Positions 35,374-45,673 of a DNA stretch of 64,000 nt are shown here, piece after piece (within the stretch, counting starts at the first letter, position 1; each line of letters begins with the position of its first letter). The position numbers were made by a program, and so were the translations under genes. The notes beneath the pieces were generated by a model that saw nothing but the letters and a program-made list of their open reading frames with translations, searched no databases and was not told the origin of the DNA. Location of the stretch: contig CALGDE010000101.1 in NCBI GenBank assembly GCA_937883785.1, forward strand, positions 1-64,000, in the 5' to 3' direction. The stretch is from an uncultured cyanobacterium (GTDB taxonomy: Bacteria; Cyanobacteriota; Cyanobacteriia; CACIAM-69d).

Positions 35374-36547
35374 CTAAATCTCTATCGGAATAACCGCCGT
35401 CTAGATCATCGTCATAACCACCACGTCCACTGCTGGCGCGGGGACCCGCTTCATCAGGAAATAGGGGCTCATCAATGGCGGCGGGGCGATCTTGGTTGTC
35501 CCGATCATCGCGACCCTGATCGGCAGGGGGTTCTGCGCCACCGTCCGCCGGCGGACCGTCTAGGGGCTGATAGTCCACGTAGCTTTCGTCGCTGGTATCC
35601 CGAGGCTGCTCTCGGCGGGGCTCTCGTCCCATGCCAGCCCCATCATCGAAGGAGTCAGACGGCCGATCAGCAGGTGGACCCGGTTGACGGCGCGATCGCG
35701 GTTCGTAAGGCTGGTCGTCAAAGAGGGTTCCTTCGCTGCGTCGCCCATTGGAGCGGGGACGGCGAGATTCGGAACGGGAATCAGCGCGGGTGTCAGACGG
35801 GGGCGGCTCCAAATTTAGGCTTCCCCGGCGAGACCGAGAGCGATCGTCCATACCAGGGGCAGCCCCATCGCTGGGACCAGGACCACGGCGGGATGGGGGA
35901 CGACCAGAGCGGGGACCGGAGCGCGGTGGACGGCTTGGCGGCACATCATCCCCCCCCCAATCATCTTCTGCCATGGGACGGCGACCGTTGGGACGACGGG
36001 AAGAAGGCTGGGACGGGCGGCGGTTCGACGGCGTAGGACGACTGCTGCGGGGGCGATCACTCCCAGGACGGCGAGACCGAGGATCGTCATAATCATCGTC
36101 TCGGTAATCTCTCGATCGCTCTAGCTGCGGATCTCGCGAACCTAGAGCGCCACGAATACGGCGGGGATAAAAATCCTCTTCCTCATCCAGCGCATCCATT
36201 TCATCATCCAGCTCAGCGCGATACACCCGACTCACCGGGCGATCATCATCCACCACCGGAGTGCTCCGCTTCGCCTGCTCGGTAGTTACCCCCCGCAAAC
36301 GAACACTTTCATAAGCAAAGAAAATTGTGGAGCCAGCCAGCAAAAACTGACTGAACTGCAAAATCGGGTCGAGACGCCAGCTATTAAAAAATAGAATGCC
36401 GCCACACAACAGTCCCACTGCGGCAAAGAAAATATCGTAATCTCGCGCCAAACCAGGGCGTACGGACCGCAAAAAATACAGAGACGCCCCCGCCACCGCT
36501 AACACGATGCCAATAAAGCTGCCCCAGCTAAACCCAATATTTACCAT
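35348..36547 (-). CDS. ycf66: Ycf66 family protein with long charged tail
   Basis: 399 residues. The N-terminal 100 residues hold the Ycf66 domain with three membrane helices (GSFIGIVLAVAGASLYFLR; DYDIFFAAVGLLCGGILFF; FLLAGSTIFFAYESVRLRG). The remaining 300 residues are low-complexity, rich in Arg, Asp, Pro and Ser, and likely disordered and cytosolic. This tail produces long false frames on the other strand. Ycf66 is confined to cyanobacteria and some plastids; its role is not known. psbX lies upstream on the same strand, and the TolB-like gene overlaps downstream. Confidence 0.9.
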   Translation of the reverse strand: MVNIGFSWGSFIGIVLAVAGASLYFLRSVRPGLARDYDIFFAAVGLLCGGILFFNSWRLDPILQFSQFLLAGSTIFFAYESVRLRGVTTEQAKRSTPVVDDDRPVSRVYRAELDDEMDALDEEEDFYPRRIRGALGSRDPQLERSRDYRDDDYDDPRSRRPGSDRPRSSRPTPSNRRPSQPSSRRPNGRRPMAEDDWGGDDVPPSRPPRSGPRSGRPPSRRGPGPSDGAAPGMDDRSRSRRGSLNLEPPPSDTRADSRSESRRPRSNGRRSEGTLFDDQPYEPRSRRQPGPPADRPSDSFDDGAGMGREPRREQPRDTSDESYVDYQPLDGPPADGGAEPPADQGRDDRDNQDRPAAIDEPLFPDEAGPRASSGRGGYDDDLDGGYSDRDLDGDRYDRP

Positions 36548-36839
36548 TGTTTCCTACAGCTTCTCCTGTCCCGTTGATGCTGCTCTGCCAAGCTTGCCCC
36601 CTGAGTCACCGCTGAATAACTAAAAGCTACCCAGCCAAGGCAAGGCGATTAGATTTTGCCAAACCTAGTTCACCTTATATTTTGCCAAACCTTTCGGCGA
36701 AATTTGTTCGGCAGGGTTTATCTGGCGGAATCTATATGATTAAAGCCGCTTGGGCATTTCTAAAAGTAGAGAGACTTCGGACGGTGACTGAACACCAGCT
36801 ATGCCCTGGTCTCTCTCATCTTGAGCGATAACCGAGCCC

Positions 36840-36965
36840 CTAAAAATTGCGGCGACGAATTTTGTCCCGCTGGCTAATAAATACCAGCGCAACGGTAATT
36901 GGAATCACCACGATCGCACCGCCCAATAAAAGGCTCCATAAAAAGTTAGCTAGAGAAGGGGTCAT
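36840..36965 (-). CDS. psbX: Photosystem II protein PsbX
   Basis: A 41-residue single-span thylakoid protein: [18 protein letters not shown], then [14 protein letters not shown] and a basic tail DKIRRRNF. The start [12 protein letters not shown] and the central FISQ-x-DK element match PsbX, a peripheral low-mass subunit near cytochrome b559. ATG at 36965 is preceded by GAGGA at six bases. It precedes ycf66 by 292 bases on the same strand. It is easily missed because of its length. Confidence 0.93.
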   Translation of the reverse strand: MTPSLANFLWSLLLGGAIVVIPITVALVFISQRDKIRRRNF

Positions 36966-37190
36966 TGCTATCCTCAGCTCGAAATAACAGGATTAATTAA
37001 AGCTTATTGTATCGGTCCTTTCACCCCCTGCGAATTAATCCTTAAGACTATGAGATAGGGCTTGGGGCAAAGCGGGCGGGGAAAATTCTGGGAAAGTGAA
37101 GCTGTGTTGCTGGTTTGGCGCTAGTGTTTTTGGGGAGAGTAGCCTAAATAAACGGCATTTTCCCAAATAACCTACCCTCGTTTCCTAGCT

Positions 37191-37478
37191 ATGACCATCG
37201 ACTCCCTTGCTCCCATTGGGCTCAGCGTCTTCCTTGGCGCGGGCATCTTTCTATTTATTATTCGCATTGTGCTCACTTGGTACCCCCAGGTGGAGGGCGA
37301 TCGCTTCCCCTTCAATTTGGTCATTTTGCCTACGGAGCCGTTCCTAAAGCCCACCCGCAAAGTGATTCCCCCCATCGGCGGCGTGGATATTAGCCCGATT
37401 ATTTGGGTGGGCATTATCAGCCTGGTGCGGGAAGTGCTGCTAGGTCAGCAAGGGCTGATTACGATGAGTTTGTACTAG
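37191..37478 (+). CDS. YggT/Ycf19 family membrane protein
   Basis: 95 residues with two membrane segments (LGAGIFLFIIRIVLTWYP and IIWVGIISLVREVLLG) and the YggT core FNLVILPTEPFLKPTRKVIPPIGGVDISPI. Family members are linked to thylakoid or septum organisation and c-type cytochrome or osmotic phenotypes; no precise function here. The methyltransferase gene starts 30 bases downstream, so the two are probably co-transcribed. Confidence 0.92.
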   Translation: MTIDSLAPIGLSVFLGAGIFLFIIRIVLTWYPQVEGDRFPFNLVILPTEPFLKPTRKVIPPIGGVDISPIIWVGIISLVREVLLGQQGLITMSLY

Positions 37479-37508
37479 AAAACCCCAAATCTTCGTATTT
37501 ATCTAGCC

Positions 37509-38198
37509 ATGGCTAACGCCACCCAAGATCTGAACCGCCCCAACCCAGATGATTTTAATCCCAGCGAGCCCGCAGCATCGCAAGGGTGGAACCAACGCTA
37601 TAAGGATCAGGATACGGGTTGGGATTTGGGGCAGCCATCGCCGGTTTTGGCGGCTTTTTTGCCGGAATATTTAAAGCAACATAATTTTCTGGTGCGATCG
37701 CCTAACGCATCCTCCAAAGCCGCAGTGGTGGGCTGTGGTCGCGGTCATGATGCTCGGTTTATTGCCAAGTTGGGAATAGAAACGGTGGGCTTTGATTTTG
37801 CGCCCTTGGCAATTAAAGAAGCGCGGGAATTAGCGGCGCGATCGCAATTAACGGAAAAGCAATTGCGGTTTGAGCAGATGGATATTTTCGCAGTTGCTCC
37901 ACAGTGGCAGGGACAGTTTGACTTGATTATTGAGCACACCTGTTTCTGTGCGATTAATCCAGAGCAGCGTCCTGATTATGTGGAGTCCATGCGATCGCTG
38001 CTAAAGCCAGAAGGGATTTTGGTCGGCGTTTTCTTTACCCACAATCGTCCCGGTGGACCTCCCTTTGGCACCAATGAAACGGCGGTTCTGGATGTATTTT
38101 CGCCCCGGTTTAAGCGAGAATCTTGGCAGCTTAGCGACCATTCAATCGGTCGCCGCAAAGGTGATGAGCACGTGGGTGTGTTTCGGGCGATCGCCTAA
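37509..38198 (+). CDS. SAM-dependent methyltransferase, thiopurine/thiol methyltransferase-like
   Basis: 229 residues. WNQRYKDQDTGWDLGQPSP at the N-terminus and AAVVGCGRGHDARFIAKLG as the SAM-binding motif I fit the TPMT-like family; the EHTCFCAINPEQRPDYV block follows. This family methylates thiols or halides (plant HTMT/HOL type), so the substrate could be sulfide, thiocyanate or halide. Substrate assignment is inference. It overlaps nothing and probably shares a transcript with the YggT gene. Confidence 0.85.
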   Translation: MANATQDLNRPNPDDFNPSEPAASQGWNQRYKDQDTGWDLGQPSPVLAAFLPEYLKQHNFLVRSPNASSKAAVVGCGRGHDARFIAKLGIETVGFDFAPLAIKEARELAARSQLTEKQLRFEQMDIFAVAPQWQGQFDLIIEHTCFCAINPEQRPDYVESMRSLLKPEGILVGVFFTHNRPGGPPFGTNETAVLDVFSPRFKRESWQLSDHSIGRRKGDEHVGVFRAIA

Positions 38199-38306
38199 CT
38201 TTTTTCATTTCCTCTGGATTTTCTGAGCGCACTCAAGCGGCAGAATATTCAACCGTGAAGTGTGTGGAAGACAGCGCGGCAGCAAAGCTGTATACCTAGG
38301 TACTTT

Positions 38307-39533
38307 CTAGTTCAGAATCCCCAAAGATTTCTCCAAAACCTCCAACACAGCATCACAGTGGGCTTGGCTGTGGTCGGCGCGAACGGTAAATCTTAGGCGG
38401 CTGGTGGGAACGGTGGGGGGGCGGATGGCACCAGCAAGGATTCCACCGGACCGTAACTGTTCACCCAAAGTTAGTACCGTCGCCGTATCAGGCACCTGCA
38501 TGCACATAATCGGTGTATCGCTGGGCAGCAACCGAAAGCCGCGATCGCCCCAAGGTGCCACCACGCGCCGTAGCCCATCGCGCAAATAATTGGACATATT
38601 TAGTAAGGACTCGCGCCGCTCCGGCTCTGCCTTGACCCGATCAATTGCCGCCAGCGCCGCCGCCGTATCTGCCGGAGACAACGCCGTGGAATAAATCCAA
38701 CTGGCGGAGCGGTTGCGCAAAAAATCCACCAGCGCCGCCGACCCCGCCACATAGCCTCCCAAACTAGCCAGCGCCTTACTTAAAGTGCCTACCTGAATTA
38801 ACGGCTTCCCGGTACATTCCAAAAACTCCACAGCCCCCGCCCCCGTTGACCCCAGCACTCCAGTGGCATGGGCTTCGTCGATTACCACCATGGCTTCAAA
38901 TTCTTCAGCGATCGCCAAAATTTCCTTTAGCGGACACAAATCCCCATCCATACTAAAAACGCTGTCGGTCACAATGGCACACCGACGAAATTGCGATCGC
39001 TGCCCCATCAAAATATCCCGCAGCGCCGTCATATTTCCATGGTCATATTGTTGAAAACCTGCCCCACTTAACTTGCAGCCGCTCATTAAACTAGAGTGAT
39101 TATATGCATCGCCCACCAATAAATCTTTTGGGCCAACAATGGCACTTAAAACACCAATGTTTGCCGCATAACCGGAGCTATAAACAACCGCGTCTTCTGT
39201 ATTTTTTAAGGCCGCAATTTCCCGTTCCAAAGTCCGATGAATGTCTCGATGCCCCGTAATTAATCGGGATCCCGTACTGCCCGTTCCCCACTGTTCCACC
39301 GCCGCCGTGGTCATTGTAATTAATTCGCGACTCCCCGCCAATCCCAAATAATCATTACTGGCAAAATTAAGCACCGCCTCCCCGTCCATCATCATCACGG
39401 GTCCCGGTAAACCATCTAAAGCTTGGGGCGATCGATACCAGTTCGCCTGGTGAATGGTGGCGAGCGATCGCTCGATCCAACCATAGGGATTTCCCACTAT
39501 CTTCTCGGGATTTATCAATATAACTTCCGCCAA
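38307..39533 (-). CDS. bioF: 8-amino-7-oxononanoate synthase-like PLP enzyme
   Basis: 408 residues of the alpha-oxoamine synthase family. FASNDYLGLAGS, GTGSTGSRLITGHRDIHRTLE, VVIDEAHATGVLG (PLP-ring Asp and His) and GTLSKALASLGGYVAG (Schiff-base Lys) are all present. BioF condenses pimeloyl thioester with alanine in biotin synthesis. No other bio gene is adjacent, and related enzymes such as KBL or serine palmitoyltransferase share these motifs, so BioF is the best but not the only reading. Confidence 0.87.
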   Translation of the reverse strand: MAEVILINPEKIVGNPYGWIERSLATIHQANWYRSPQALDGLPGPVMMMDGEAVLNFASNDYLGLAGSRELITMTTAAVEQWGTGSTGSRLITGHRDIHRTLEREIAALKNTEDAVVYSSGYAANIGVLSAIVGPKDLLVGDAYNHSSLMSGCKLSGAGFQQYDHGNMTALRDILMGQRSQFRRCAIVTDSVFSMDGDLCPLKEILAIAEEFEAMVVIDEAHATGVLGSTGAGAVEFLECTGKPLIQVGTLSKALASLGGYVAGSAALVDFLRNRSASWIYSTALSPADTAAALAAIDRVKAEPERRESLLNMSNYLRDGLRRVVAPWGDRGFRLLPSDTPIMCMQVPDTATVLTLGEQLRSGGILAGAIRPPTVPTSRLRFTVRADHSQAHCDAVLEVLEKSLGILN

Positions 39534-39571
39534 TTCTTGTGCCAGTTTTTCCGATGATTCTAAATATTCTT

Positions 39572-41698
39572 TCAGCTGTCCACTTCTGAATTTTCCGATT
39601 TTCTACCTAATAACCAATAGGTTTTCATCGCTCCTTTACCCTTAATTTGAAACTCCCCTCGAAACTCTAATTCAAACCGATCTCGCAATAGCAAATAGGT
39701 TTCATGGGTTACCTGGATTCGCCCCGGCGTTCCCTGGGATTCCATACGGCTAGCCACGTTAACCGTGTCCCCCCAAAGGTCATAGAAGAACTTGTGAAGT
39801 CCCACCACGCCGGCGGAAACTGGTCCCGAATGGATGCCAATTCTTAACCGAAATGGTTCGTTTCCTGTGGGCGATCGCCGGGAAAACTGTTTAATTGCTA
39901 CCTGCATTTCCAATGCCATCTCTGCCATCCTCTCCGCATGATCTGCCACGGGAATGGGTACCCCAGAAACCGCCATATAGGCATCACCAATGGTTTTGAT
40001 TTTCTCAATTTGGATCTTTTCAGCTAGCAAATCAAATTCAGAGAAAATCTTATTTAAAACCGTCACCAACTCCGAAACATTAGTTTGGGAAGCCCACTCG
40101 GTAAAGCCAACAATATCTGCAAATAAAACCGTCGATTCGCTGAAATTATCTGCCACCAAGCCTGGACTTTTCTTCAGGCGCTGAGCAATCATTTGGGGCA
40201 AAATATTCAGCAACAACCGCTCAGACTGCTGCCTTTGTTTACGCAGGTTCATTTCAGCCTGACGCTTCTCCGTTACGTCCTTAACGCTCCCCTCTAGATA
40301 CAAAATATCGCCGTTATCATCGGTAACTTGGCGAATACTTTCTGACACCCAAATGCGTTGACCACTCTTCCGCTGCACCAAAGATTCAAAATCAGTAAGC
40401 TCAGAGAACTGATCGAGGTAAGCCAGTATTTCCTGACGCCGCTTCGACTGCACATAAATTTGAGAATCAATATGCTCAATCTCCTCAATCATTTCCTGAG
40501 GGGAAGCATATCCATAAAGCTGAGCCAAAGCCGGATTAACGCTGATAAACTTCCCCTCTACAGAGGCTTGAAATAGTCCTTCTACAGCATTTTCAAAAAT
40601 AGCTCGATACTTTTCTTCCGCTAGCCGAAGCTGTTCTTCTGCCTGTCGCTGCTTGGTTACGTCATTAATAACACCAACAATACCGAGGCTTTTGCCATTT
40701 TTATCCAGTAAAGGTTGTCGAGTTACATCAAGCCAACGCTGCACTCCATTTTGGTCAATTTTGGCTTTCTCCATTGATTCTTCAATGGCTGTTCCCGTTT
40801 CCAGTACCTTGCGGTCCTTTGATTGAAACTGTTGCGCCAGGGCCGGATTATCGACCATATCAAAGTCAGTTTTTCCAATGATCTCGCTTTCATCCCGAAT
40901 CCCAACAGCATTTGCCCAGCGTTGGTTGCATCCAACAAACTTTAAGTCGTTATCTTTCCAAAAAACCTGTTGGGGCAAGTTATCCAAAATAATCCGCAAA
41001 TAGCAGTTTTCTATGGCTAACTTTTGCAAATTTTCACGTTGATCATGACTGATTTGGCTATTCTCATAGCCAATTTTCTGCTCGCCGCTCTTATTTTGTA
41101 AAACTTGGTTGTTTGATGAATTATCCTCGCCTGGCATTGAAGTCAGGGTGTGACTTAGCTTTAAAAATACGCTGACTTTAGCTTCCAGTTCAGCGGCAAC
41201 AATAGGCAAGGTCAAATAATCGATCGCCCCCGCCCTAAATACATTATTTTTGATAGCGAGGTGGGACGCTAACTCCTGTCCATCGCTACTGTCAGACGGA
41301 TCACCATTAACGATGACAATGGGAGCAGAAAAATCAGGATAATGCTCTTTGAATTGCGCCAGAAACTCTACCCCGTCCATATCCCCTAAATCCATCGCCA
41401 CAAAAAGCAGTTCAACGGATTGCTGGGAAATCTTTTGGGTTGTTTGGGTGAGGAAAGGAGATGATGCTAGATTCTGACTTTTCGAGATTTGAGCCAGTTG
41501 AGCCAGCGCTGACTGTCCCGAATGAAAAATGGTGGTGGATTGAACCGTTGACGGCAGCTTTTGAATTAGCTCTCCACTTAAAGCTGACTGGTTAGAAATA
41601 ACCCAAATATGCCCTCCCAGGGCTGAATCAGCCTGAGCTTTCACTGCGGATTCAGGCGAACCCGTGGGAAGGGAATCTTCTGTGGAGAAACCAGTCAT
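39572..41698 (-). CDS. Adenylate cyclase with degenerate receiver and two PAS domains
   Basis: 708 residues. A receiver-like domain (about 31-180) keeps the phosphoacceptor-position Asp (D103 in FVAMDLGDMDG) but lacks the acidic pair (VISNQS) and the conserved Lys (DYLTLP). Two PAS/PAC units follow (about 235-350 and 360-480). A class III cyclase ends the protein: VLFADIVGFTEW, KIKTIGDAYMAVSG and DLWGDTVNVASRM. Lys in KTIGD and Asp in YDLWGD are the ATP-selecting residues, so the product should be cAMP. No membrane helix. It is a soluble sensor, with the signal unknown. Confidence 0.92.
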   Translation of the reverse strand: MTGFSTEDSLPTGSPESAVKAQADSALGGHIWVISNQSALSGELIQKLPSTVQSTTIFHSGQSALAQLAQISKSQNLASSPFLTQTTQKISQQSVELLFVAMDLGDMDGVEFLAQFKEHYPDFSAPIVIVNGDPSDSSDGQELASHLAIKNNVFRAGAIDYLTLPIVAAELEAKVSVFLKLSHTLTSMPGEDNSSNNQVLQNKSGEQKIGYENSQISHDQRENLQKLAIENCYLRIILDNLPQQVFWKDNDLKFVGCNQRWANAVGIRDESEIIGKTDFDMVDNPALAQQFQSKDRKVLETGTAIEESMEKAKIDQNGVQRWLDVTRQPLLDKNGKSLGIVGVINDVTKQRQAEEQLRLAEEKYRAIFENAVEGLFQASVEGKFISVNPALAQLYGYASPQEMIEEIEHIDSQIYVQSKRRQEILAYLDQFSELTDFESLVQRKSGQRIWVSESIRQVTDDNGDILYLEGSVKDVTEKRQAEMNLRKQRQQSERLLLNILPQMIAQRLKKSPGLVADNFSESTVLFADIVGFTEWASQTNVSELVTVLNKIFSEFDLLAEKIQIEKIKTIGDAYMAVSGVPIPVADHAERMAEMALEMQVAIKQFSRRSPTGNEPFRLRIGIHSGPVSAGVVGLHKFFYDLWGDTVNVASRMESQGTPGRIQVTHETYLLLRDRFELEFRGEFQIKGKGAMKTYWLLGRKSENSEVDS

Positions 41699-41840
41699 GG
41701 ATTCAGCAGTACTTGAAAAGGGCTGGGAAAGGTCTCAGCGCATCCTTTTGGCGTGTCCTTAAGCAGCGGACCAGCGGTTAACAGGCCATGTGACGTCTGA
41801 GGTGGGCAAATGCAAATGTATTTTTACCGAGTTTAGACCA

Positions 41841-44800
41841 TTAAATGACGGCTAATGGTTGGATTTGAGCCTCAAACCCTGCCTGCTGTAATGCTTTGGC
41901 CACCGCATTGGGATCCTCCACGCGGAACTGGGCTCCAAATCGCACAAGTTGGCGCTGTCCTTTGCCGTCGGAAATAATAGCAACCACGGGCATTTTCGGC
42001 GTTTCTCCTTGGTTGCTAAGGAGGGTGTTTCGCAGGCGATCGCGATGTTGAATTTCCCCTGCCACATCAGGCGTCAGCTCCACCATTAAAATTTCCACCG
42101 ACTCGACGGTTTCTGCGTCTTCAATGATGTACTGAATAGAATCGTCACGCCAGTCCACTTTGCCCCAAATAATCAAGCGAGCATCGGGCTGGATTAAATC
42201 GCCAATGCGGGCAAAGGATCGCGGGAATACCACCCCTTCCACCGACCCCGTCAGGTCCTCCACCTGCACGATGGCCATGCGATCGCCTTTCTTAGTAATC
42301 ACCGGTTTCATGGTGGAGATCATCACAATGGCGCTGACGGTGCCTTTGTTGCCGCCGCAGTAATCGCCCAGGTCTTTAATCTCCACAGGAGCTAACATTT
42401 GCGCCCGCCGCTGCACTCCTTTTAGGGGGTGGTCCGACACATAAAAGCCCAGCAATTCCTTTTCTAGCCGCAGCCGCTCTTGCTCTGGATAATCGTCCAC
42501 GGGGGGCGCTTTCGGAGCCATTTCTAGCCCGCCCCCCTCCTCCGCGTTGCCGCCCATTAAATCGAACAAACTGCCTTGACCACTGGCGCGATCGCGAGCC
42601 CGCCCCTGGGCCCAATCAATTACTAATGGCAAATCTTCCATGGTTTGCCGACGGTTAGAGCTAAGGGTATCCAGGGCTCCGCTATGGGTCAGTGCTTCTA
42701 AGGCGCGCTTGTTGATGGATCTTAGGTCCACGCGATCGCACAAATCCGCTAACGACTCGAACGAGCCGCCCTCCTCCCGAGCCGTCAAAAGACTTTCGAT
42801 CGCCCCTTCCCCTAAATTTTGCACCGCCGACAATCCAAATAAAATTCGATGATCTGTTGCGTCCCCTTCACCATCACTAATTAACGGCGTAAAATCTAAA
42901 CCTGATCGATTAATATCCGGTGGTTCCACCTCAATTCCCATCTTTAAACAGGTGGAAATATACGCCTGAACCTTATCCTGATTGCCACTATTTGACGTCA
43001 ACAAAGCCGCCATATATTCCACAGGATAGTTCGCCTTTAACCAAGCAGTTTGATAGGTTACATAGCCATAAGCCGTCGAGTGGGACTTATTAAAACAATA
43101 CTCAGCAAACTTCACCATCTGGTCAAAAAGACCATCTGCCAGCTTAGTTTTAATGCCATTTTTCGCCGACCCATCCACAAAAATAACGCGCTGTTTTTTC
43201 ATCGCCTCCAGCTTCTTCTTACCCATGGCCCGCCGCAGCAAATCCGCCTCCCCCAAGGTATATCCCGCCATATCCTGAGCCACTTTCATGATTTGCTCCT
43301 GATACACCAAAACCCCGTAAGTTTCGTTTAGGATTGGCTCCAGTACTTCGTGATCGTAGGCAATCTGTTCCCGCCCATGTTTTCGGTTGATAAACATCGG
43401 AATGAGCCCTGCATCTAAAGGACCCGGTCGATATAAGGCTAAAACTGAAGAAATATCTTCCAAAGACGACGGCTTCAGGTCACGCACCACCTGACGCATT
43501 CCCGAGGACTCTAACTGAAAAATGCCAGCAAGCTCCCCTTGAGCTAACAGCCTATAGGTGGCAGGGTCTTCCAGAGAAATACCGTCAGGATCAACCTGTG
43601 TGCCACGAGTTTCTGATATTAAATCAACGGTTTTTTGAATGGTCGTCAGGTTTTTTAGCCCCAAGAAATCCATCTTTAGGAGACCCATTGCCTCCACATC
43701 TTCCATATAATACTGAGTAATTACGGCACCATCGTTATTGCGCTGAAGGGGAACCACCTCCGACAGCGGCTGAGCTGAAATCACAACCCCCGCAGCGTGG
43801 ACCCCAAAGGTTTTATTAGTGCCCTCAATGCGCATCGCCATATCCAACCAGCGACGATAAGTCATACCGGTGGGGGCTTCGGGAATTTGAGAATCCTTAT
43901 CGTATTTTTCTTTGAATTCTGGCGCTGGGGTCTCGTCAGAAATCATCACCTTCAGCTTGGCGGGCTTCCCTCGCGCTACGGGAATTAACTTCGCCATTCG
44001 GTCCGATTCACCGTAGGGAATTTCCAATACCCGAGCCACATCTTTTAGCACTGCTTTTGATGTCATTCGGTTAAAGGTGATAATTTGAGCAACCCGATCT
44101 TCACCGTATTTTTGGGTTACATAGTCAATGACTTGATCTCGTTTTTCAATACAGAAATCCGTATCCACATCAGGCATCGATTTCCGTTCAGGGTTTAGAA
44201 ATCGCTCGAACAGTAAGCCATGATGGACAGGGTCAATATTGGTGATTCGCAAACAATAGGCCACCAAAGATCCCGCGGCACTACCCCGTCCAGGACCCAC
44301 AGGAATATTGGCATCGCGGGCAAATTTGATATAGTCCCAAACTACTAAAAAATACGCAGAAAACCCCATTCTTTGGAGCATCTCTAATTCGTAAACTAGC
44401 CGATCTGCATACTCTTTTTTATTACTTAAAATATCCTCTTTAGAGGCTACACCCAGTCGCTCGATCAAACCTTCCCAAGCCACGTGCTCCACATAGGTGT
44501 CAGCGTTATGTCCCGTGGGCACTGGGAAATCTGGAATTCGAGGCTCCCCCAAAATATTGTACGCTTCCACTTTTTCCGCAACCTTTACGGTGTTAGCGAT
44601 CGCCTCTTCAATTACCTCCTCTTCCAGATGATCTCGAAATAACAATTTCATCTCGTTGGCGCTTTTTAAATACTCGGTACCGCTATAGCGCAACCGCTTA
44701 TCTTCAGTGACATTCTTCTTCGTTTGAATGCAAATAAGTGCGTCGTGGGCTTCCACATCAAAGCAGGAAATAAAATGGGAATCGTTAGTGGCAATCAGTT

Positions 44801-45413
44801 CAATATTTAGTTGTTTCGCAAGCTTTACAAGCTGCACATTAACCACGCGATCTTCTTGGGATCCGTGATCTTGAAGTTCCAAATAGTAATCGTCACCAAA
44901 TACGTCTTTGTACCAACTGGCGACCCGCTCAGCCACATCCAGCCGCTGGGCCATAATTGCTTGGGGAATTTCTCCGCCCAGGCAGGCGCTGGTTACAATC
45001 AGCCCTTCAGCATTTTCTGACAGCAATTTTTTGTCAATACAAGGGCGAGAAAAAATTCCACTTCCTCGTACCCCGTCTAAATGGGAAACAGTTGTTAGTT
45101 TTACCAGGTTTTGATAGCCCACCTTATTCTTAGCTAAAACCACCTGGTGATACTTTCTTAATCGCTTTCTTGGGTTTTCTTTTGTGTCATCAAGAACACC
45201 ATTGACGATATACATTTCGTTGCCAATGATGGGCTTAACGTTGGTGCCTTTGGTGGTTTTTAATAGCTCGATCGCCCCATACATCACCCCATGATCCGTC
45301 AGGGCGATCGCCGGCATTTCCAGCTCCTCTGCCCGTTTCACCAAGTTCGGTAGCTGACTCGCTCCATCAAGCAAACTGTAATCGCTGTGGATATGGAGAC
45401 CAACAAAGGACAT
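41841..45413 (-). CDS. dnaE: DNA polymerase III alpha subunit, uninterrupted
   Basis: 1190-residue replicative polymerase. The PHP domain opens the protein ([15 protein letters not shown]), the catalytic palm contains [16 protein letters not shown] and PDVDTDF (metal Asp residues at 415, 417 and 419), and a C-terminal OB fold reads [19 protein letters not shown]. In many cyanobacteria DnaE is made as two proteins joined by a split intein after KFAEY and before CFN. Here [13 protein letters not shown] (768-780, junction Cys codon 43095-43097) is continuous, so the gene is intein-free. The first methionine gives the standard N-terminus. Confidence 0.97.
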   Translation of the reverse strand: MSFVGLHIHSDYSLLDGASQLPNLVKRAEELEMPAIALTDHGVMYGAIELLKTTKGTNVKPIIGNEMYIVNGVLDDTKENPRKRLRKYHQVVLAKNKVGYQNLVKLTTVSHLDGVRGSGIFSRPCIDKKLLSENAEGLIVTSACLGGEIPQAIMAQRLDVAERVASWYKDVFGDDYYLELQDHGSQEDRVVNVQLVKLAKQLNIELIATNDSHFISCFDVEAHDALICIQTKKNVTEDKRLRYSGTEYLKSANEMKLLFRDHLEEEVIEEAIANTVKVAEKVEAYNILGEPRIPDFPVPTGHNADTYVEHVAWEGLIERLGVASKEDILSNKKEYADRLVYELEMLQRMGFSAYFLVVWDYIKFARDANIPVGPGRGSAAGSLVAYCLRITNIDPVHHGLLFERFLNPERKSMPDVDTDFCIEKRDQVIDYVTQKYGEDRVAQIITFNRMTSKAVLKDVARVLEIPYGESDRMAKLIPVARGKPAKLKVMISDETPAPEFKEKYDKDSQIPEAPTGMTYRRWLDMAMRIEGTNKTFGVHAAGVVISAQPLSEVVPLQRNNDGAVITQYYMEDVEAMGLLKMDFLGLKNLTTIQKTVDLISETRGTQVDPDGISLEDPATYRLLAQGELAGIFQLESSGMRQVVRDLKPSSLEDISSVLALYRPGPLDAGLIPMFINRKHGREQIAYDHEVLEPILNETYGVLVYQEQIMKVAQDMAGYTLGEADLLRRAMGKKKLEAMKKQRVIFVDGSAKNGIKTKLADGLFDQMVKFAEYCFNKSHSTAYGYVTYQTAWLKANYPVEYMAALLTSNSGNQDKVQAYISTCLKMGIEVEPPDINRSGLDFTPLISDGEGDATDHRILFGLSAVQNLGEGAIESLLTAREEGGSFESLADLCDRVDLRSINKRALEALTHSGALDTLSSNRRQTMEDLPLVIDWAQGRARDRASGQGSLFDLMGGNAEEGGGLEMAPKAPPVDDYPEQERLRLEKELLGFYVSDHPLKGVQRRAQMLAPVEIKDLGDYCGGNKGTVSAIVMISTMKPVITKKGDRMAIVQVEDLTGSVEGVVFPRSFARIGDLIQPDARLIIWGKVDWRDDSIQYIIEDAETVESVEILMVELTPDVAGEIQHRDRLRNTLLSNQGETPKMPVVAIISDGKGQRQLVRFGAQFRVEDPNAVAKALQQAGFEAQIQPLAVI

Positions 45414-45673
45414 AGAAGTTTCCCTGGGTTTTGCTGAAAAATAGGGCGGTTGGGCGGCGATCGCTTAGCGCCTGACCCCAATCGTAACAAGGGTTTGCGA
45501 TAACGGGGGCGTCGCTTTTTAAGGGATATGCTTGAAACAGCGATGGCACGGGGATGGGCAAAAATTACCGCAAAAAATTGTTGTATTTAGCCGGTTTGCC
45601 TGTTGCAAAAATTAATCTATATGCAACGTGTTTTGTCCTCGATTTTCTTCTTCCCTATTGATGTAAAAGATTG

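Noticed and set aside
35317-36036. 239-codon plus-strand frame across ycf66
   Set aside because: Antisense to the low-complexity tail of ycf66, with Arg/His/Gly/Asp-rich false product and no start signal.
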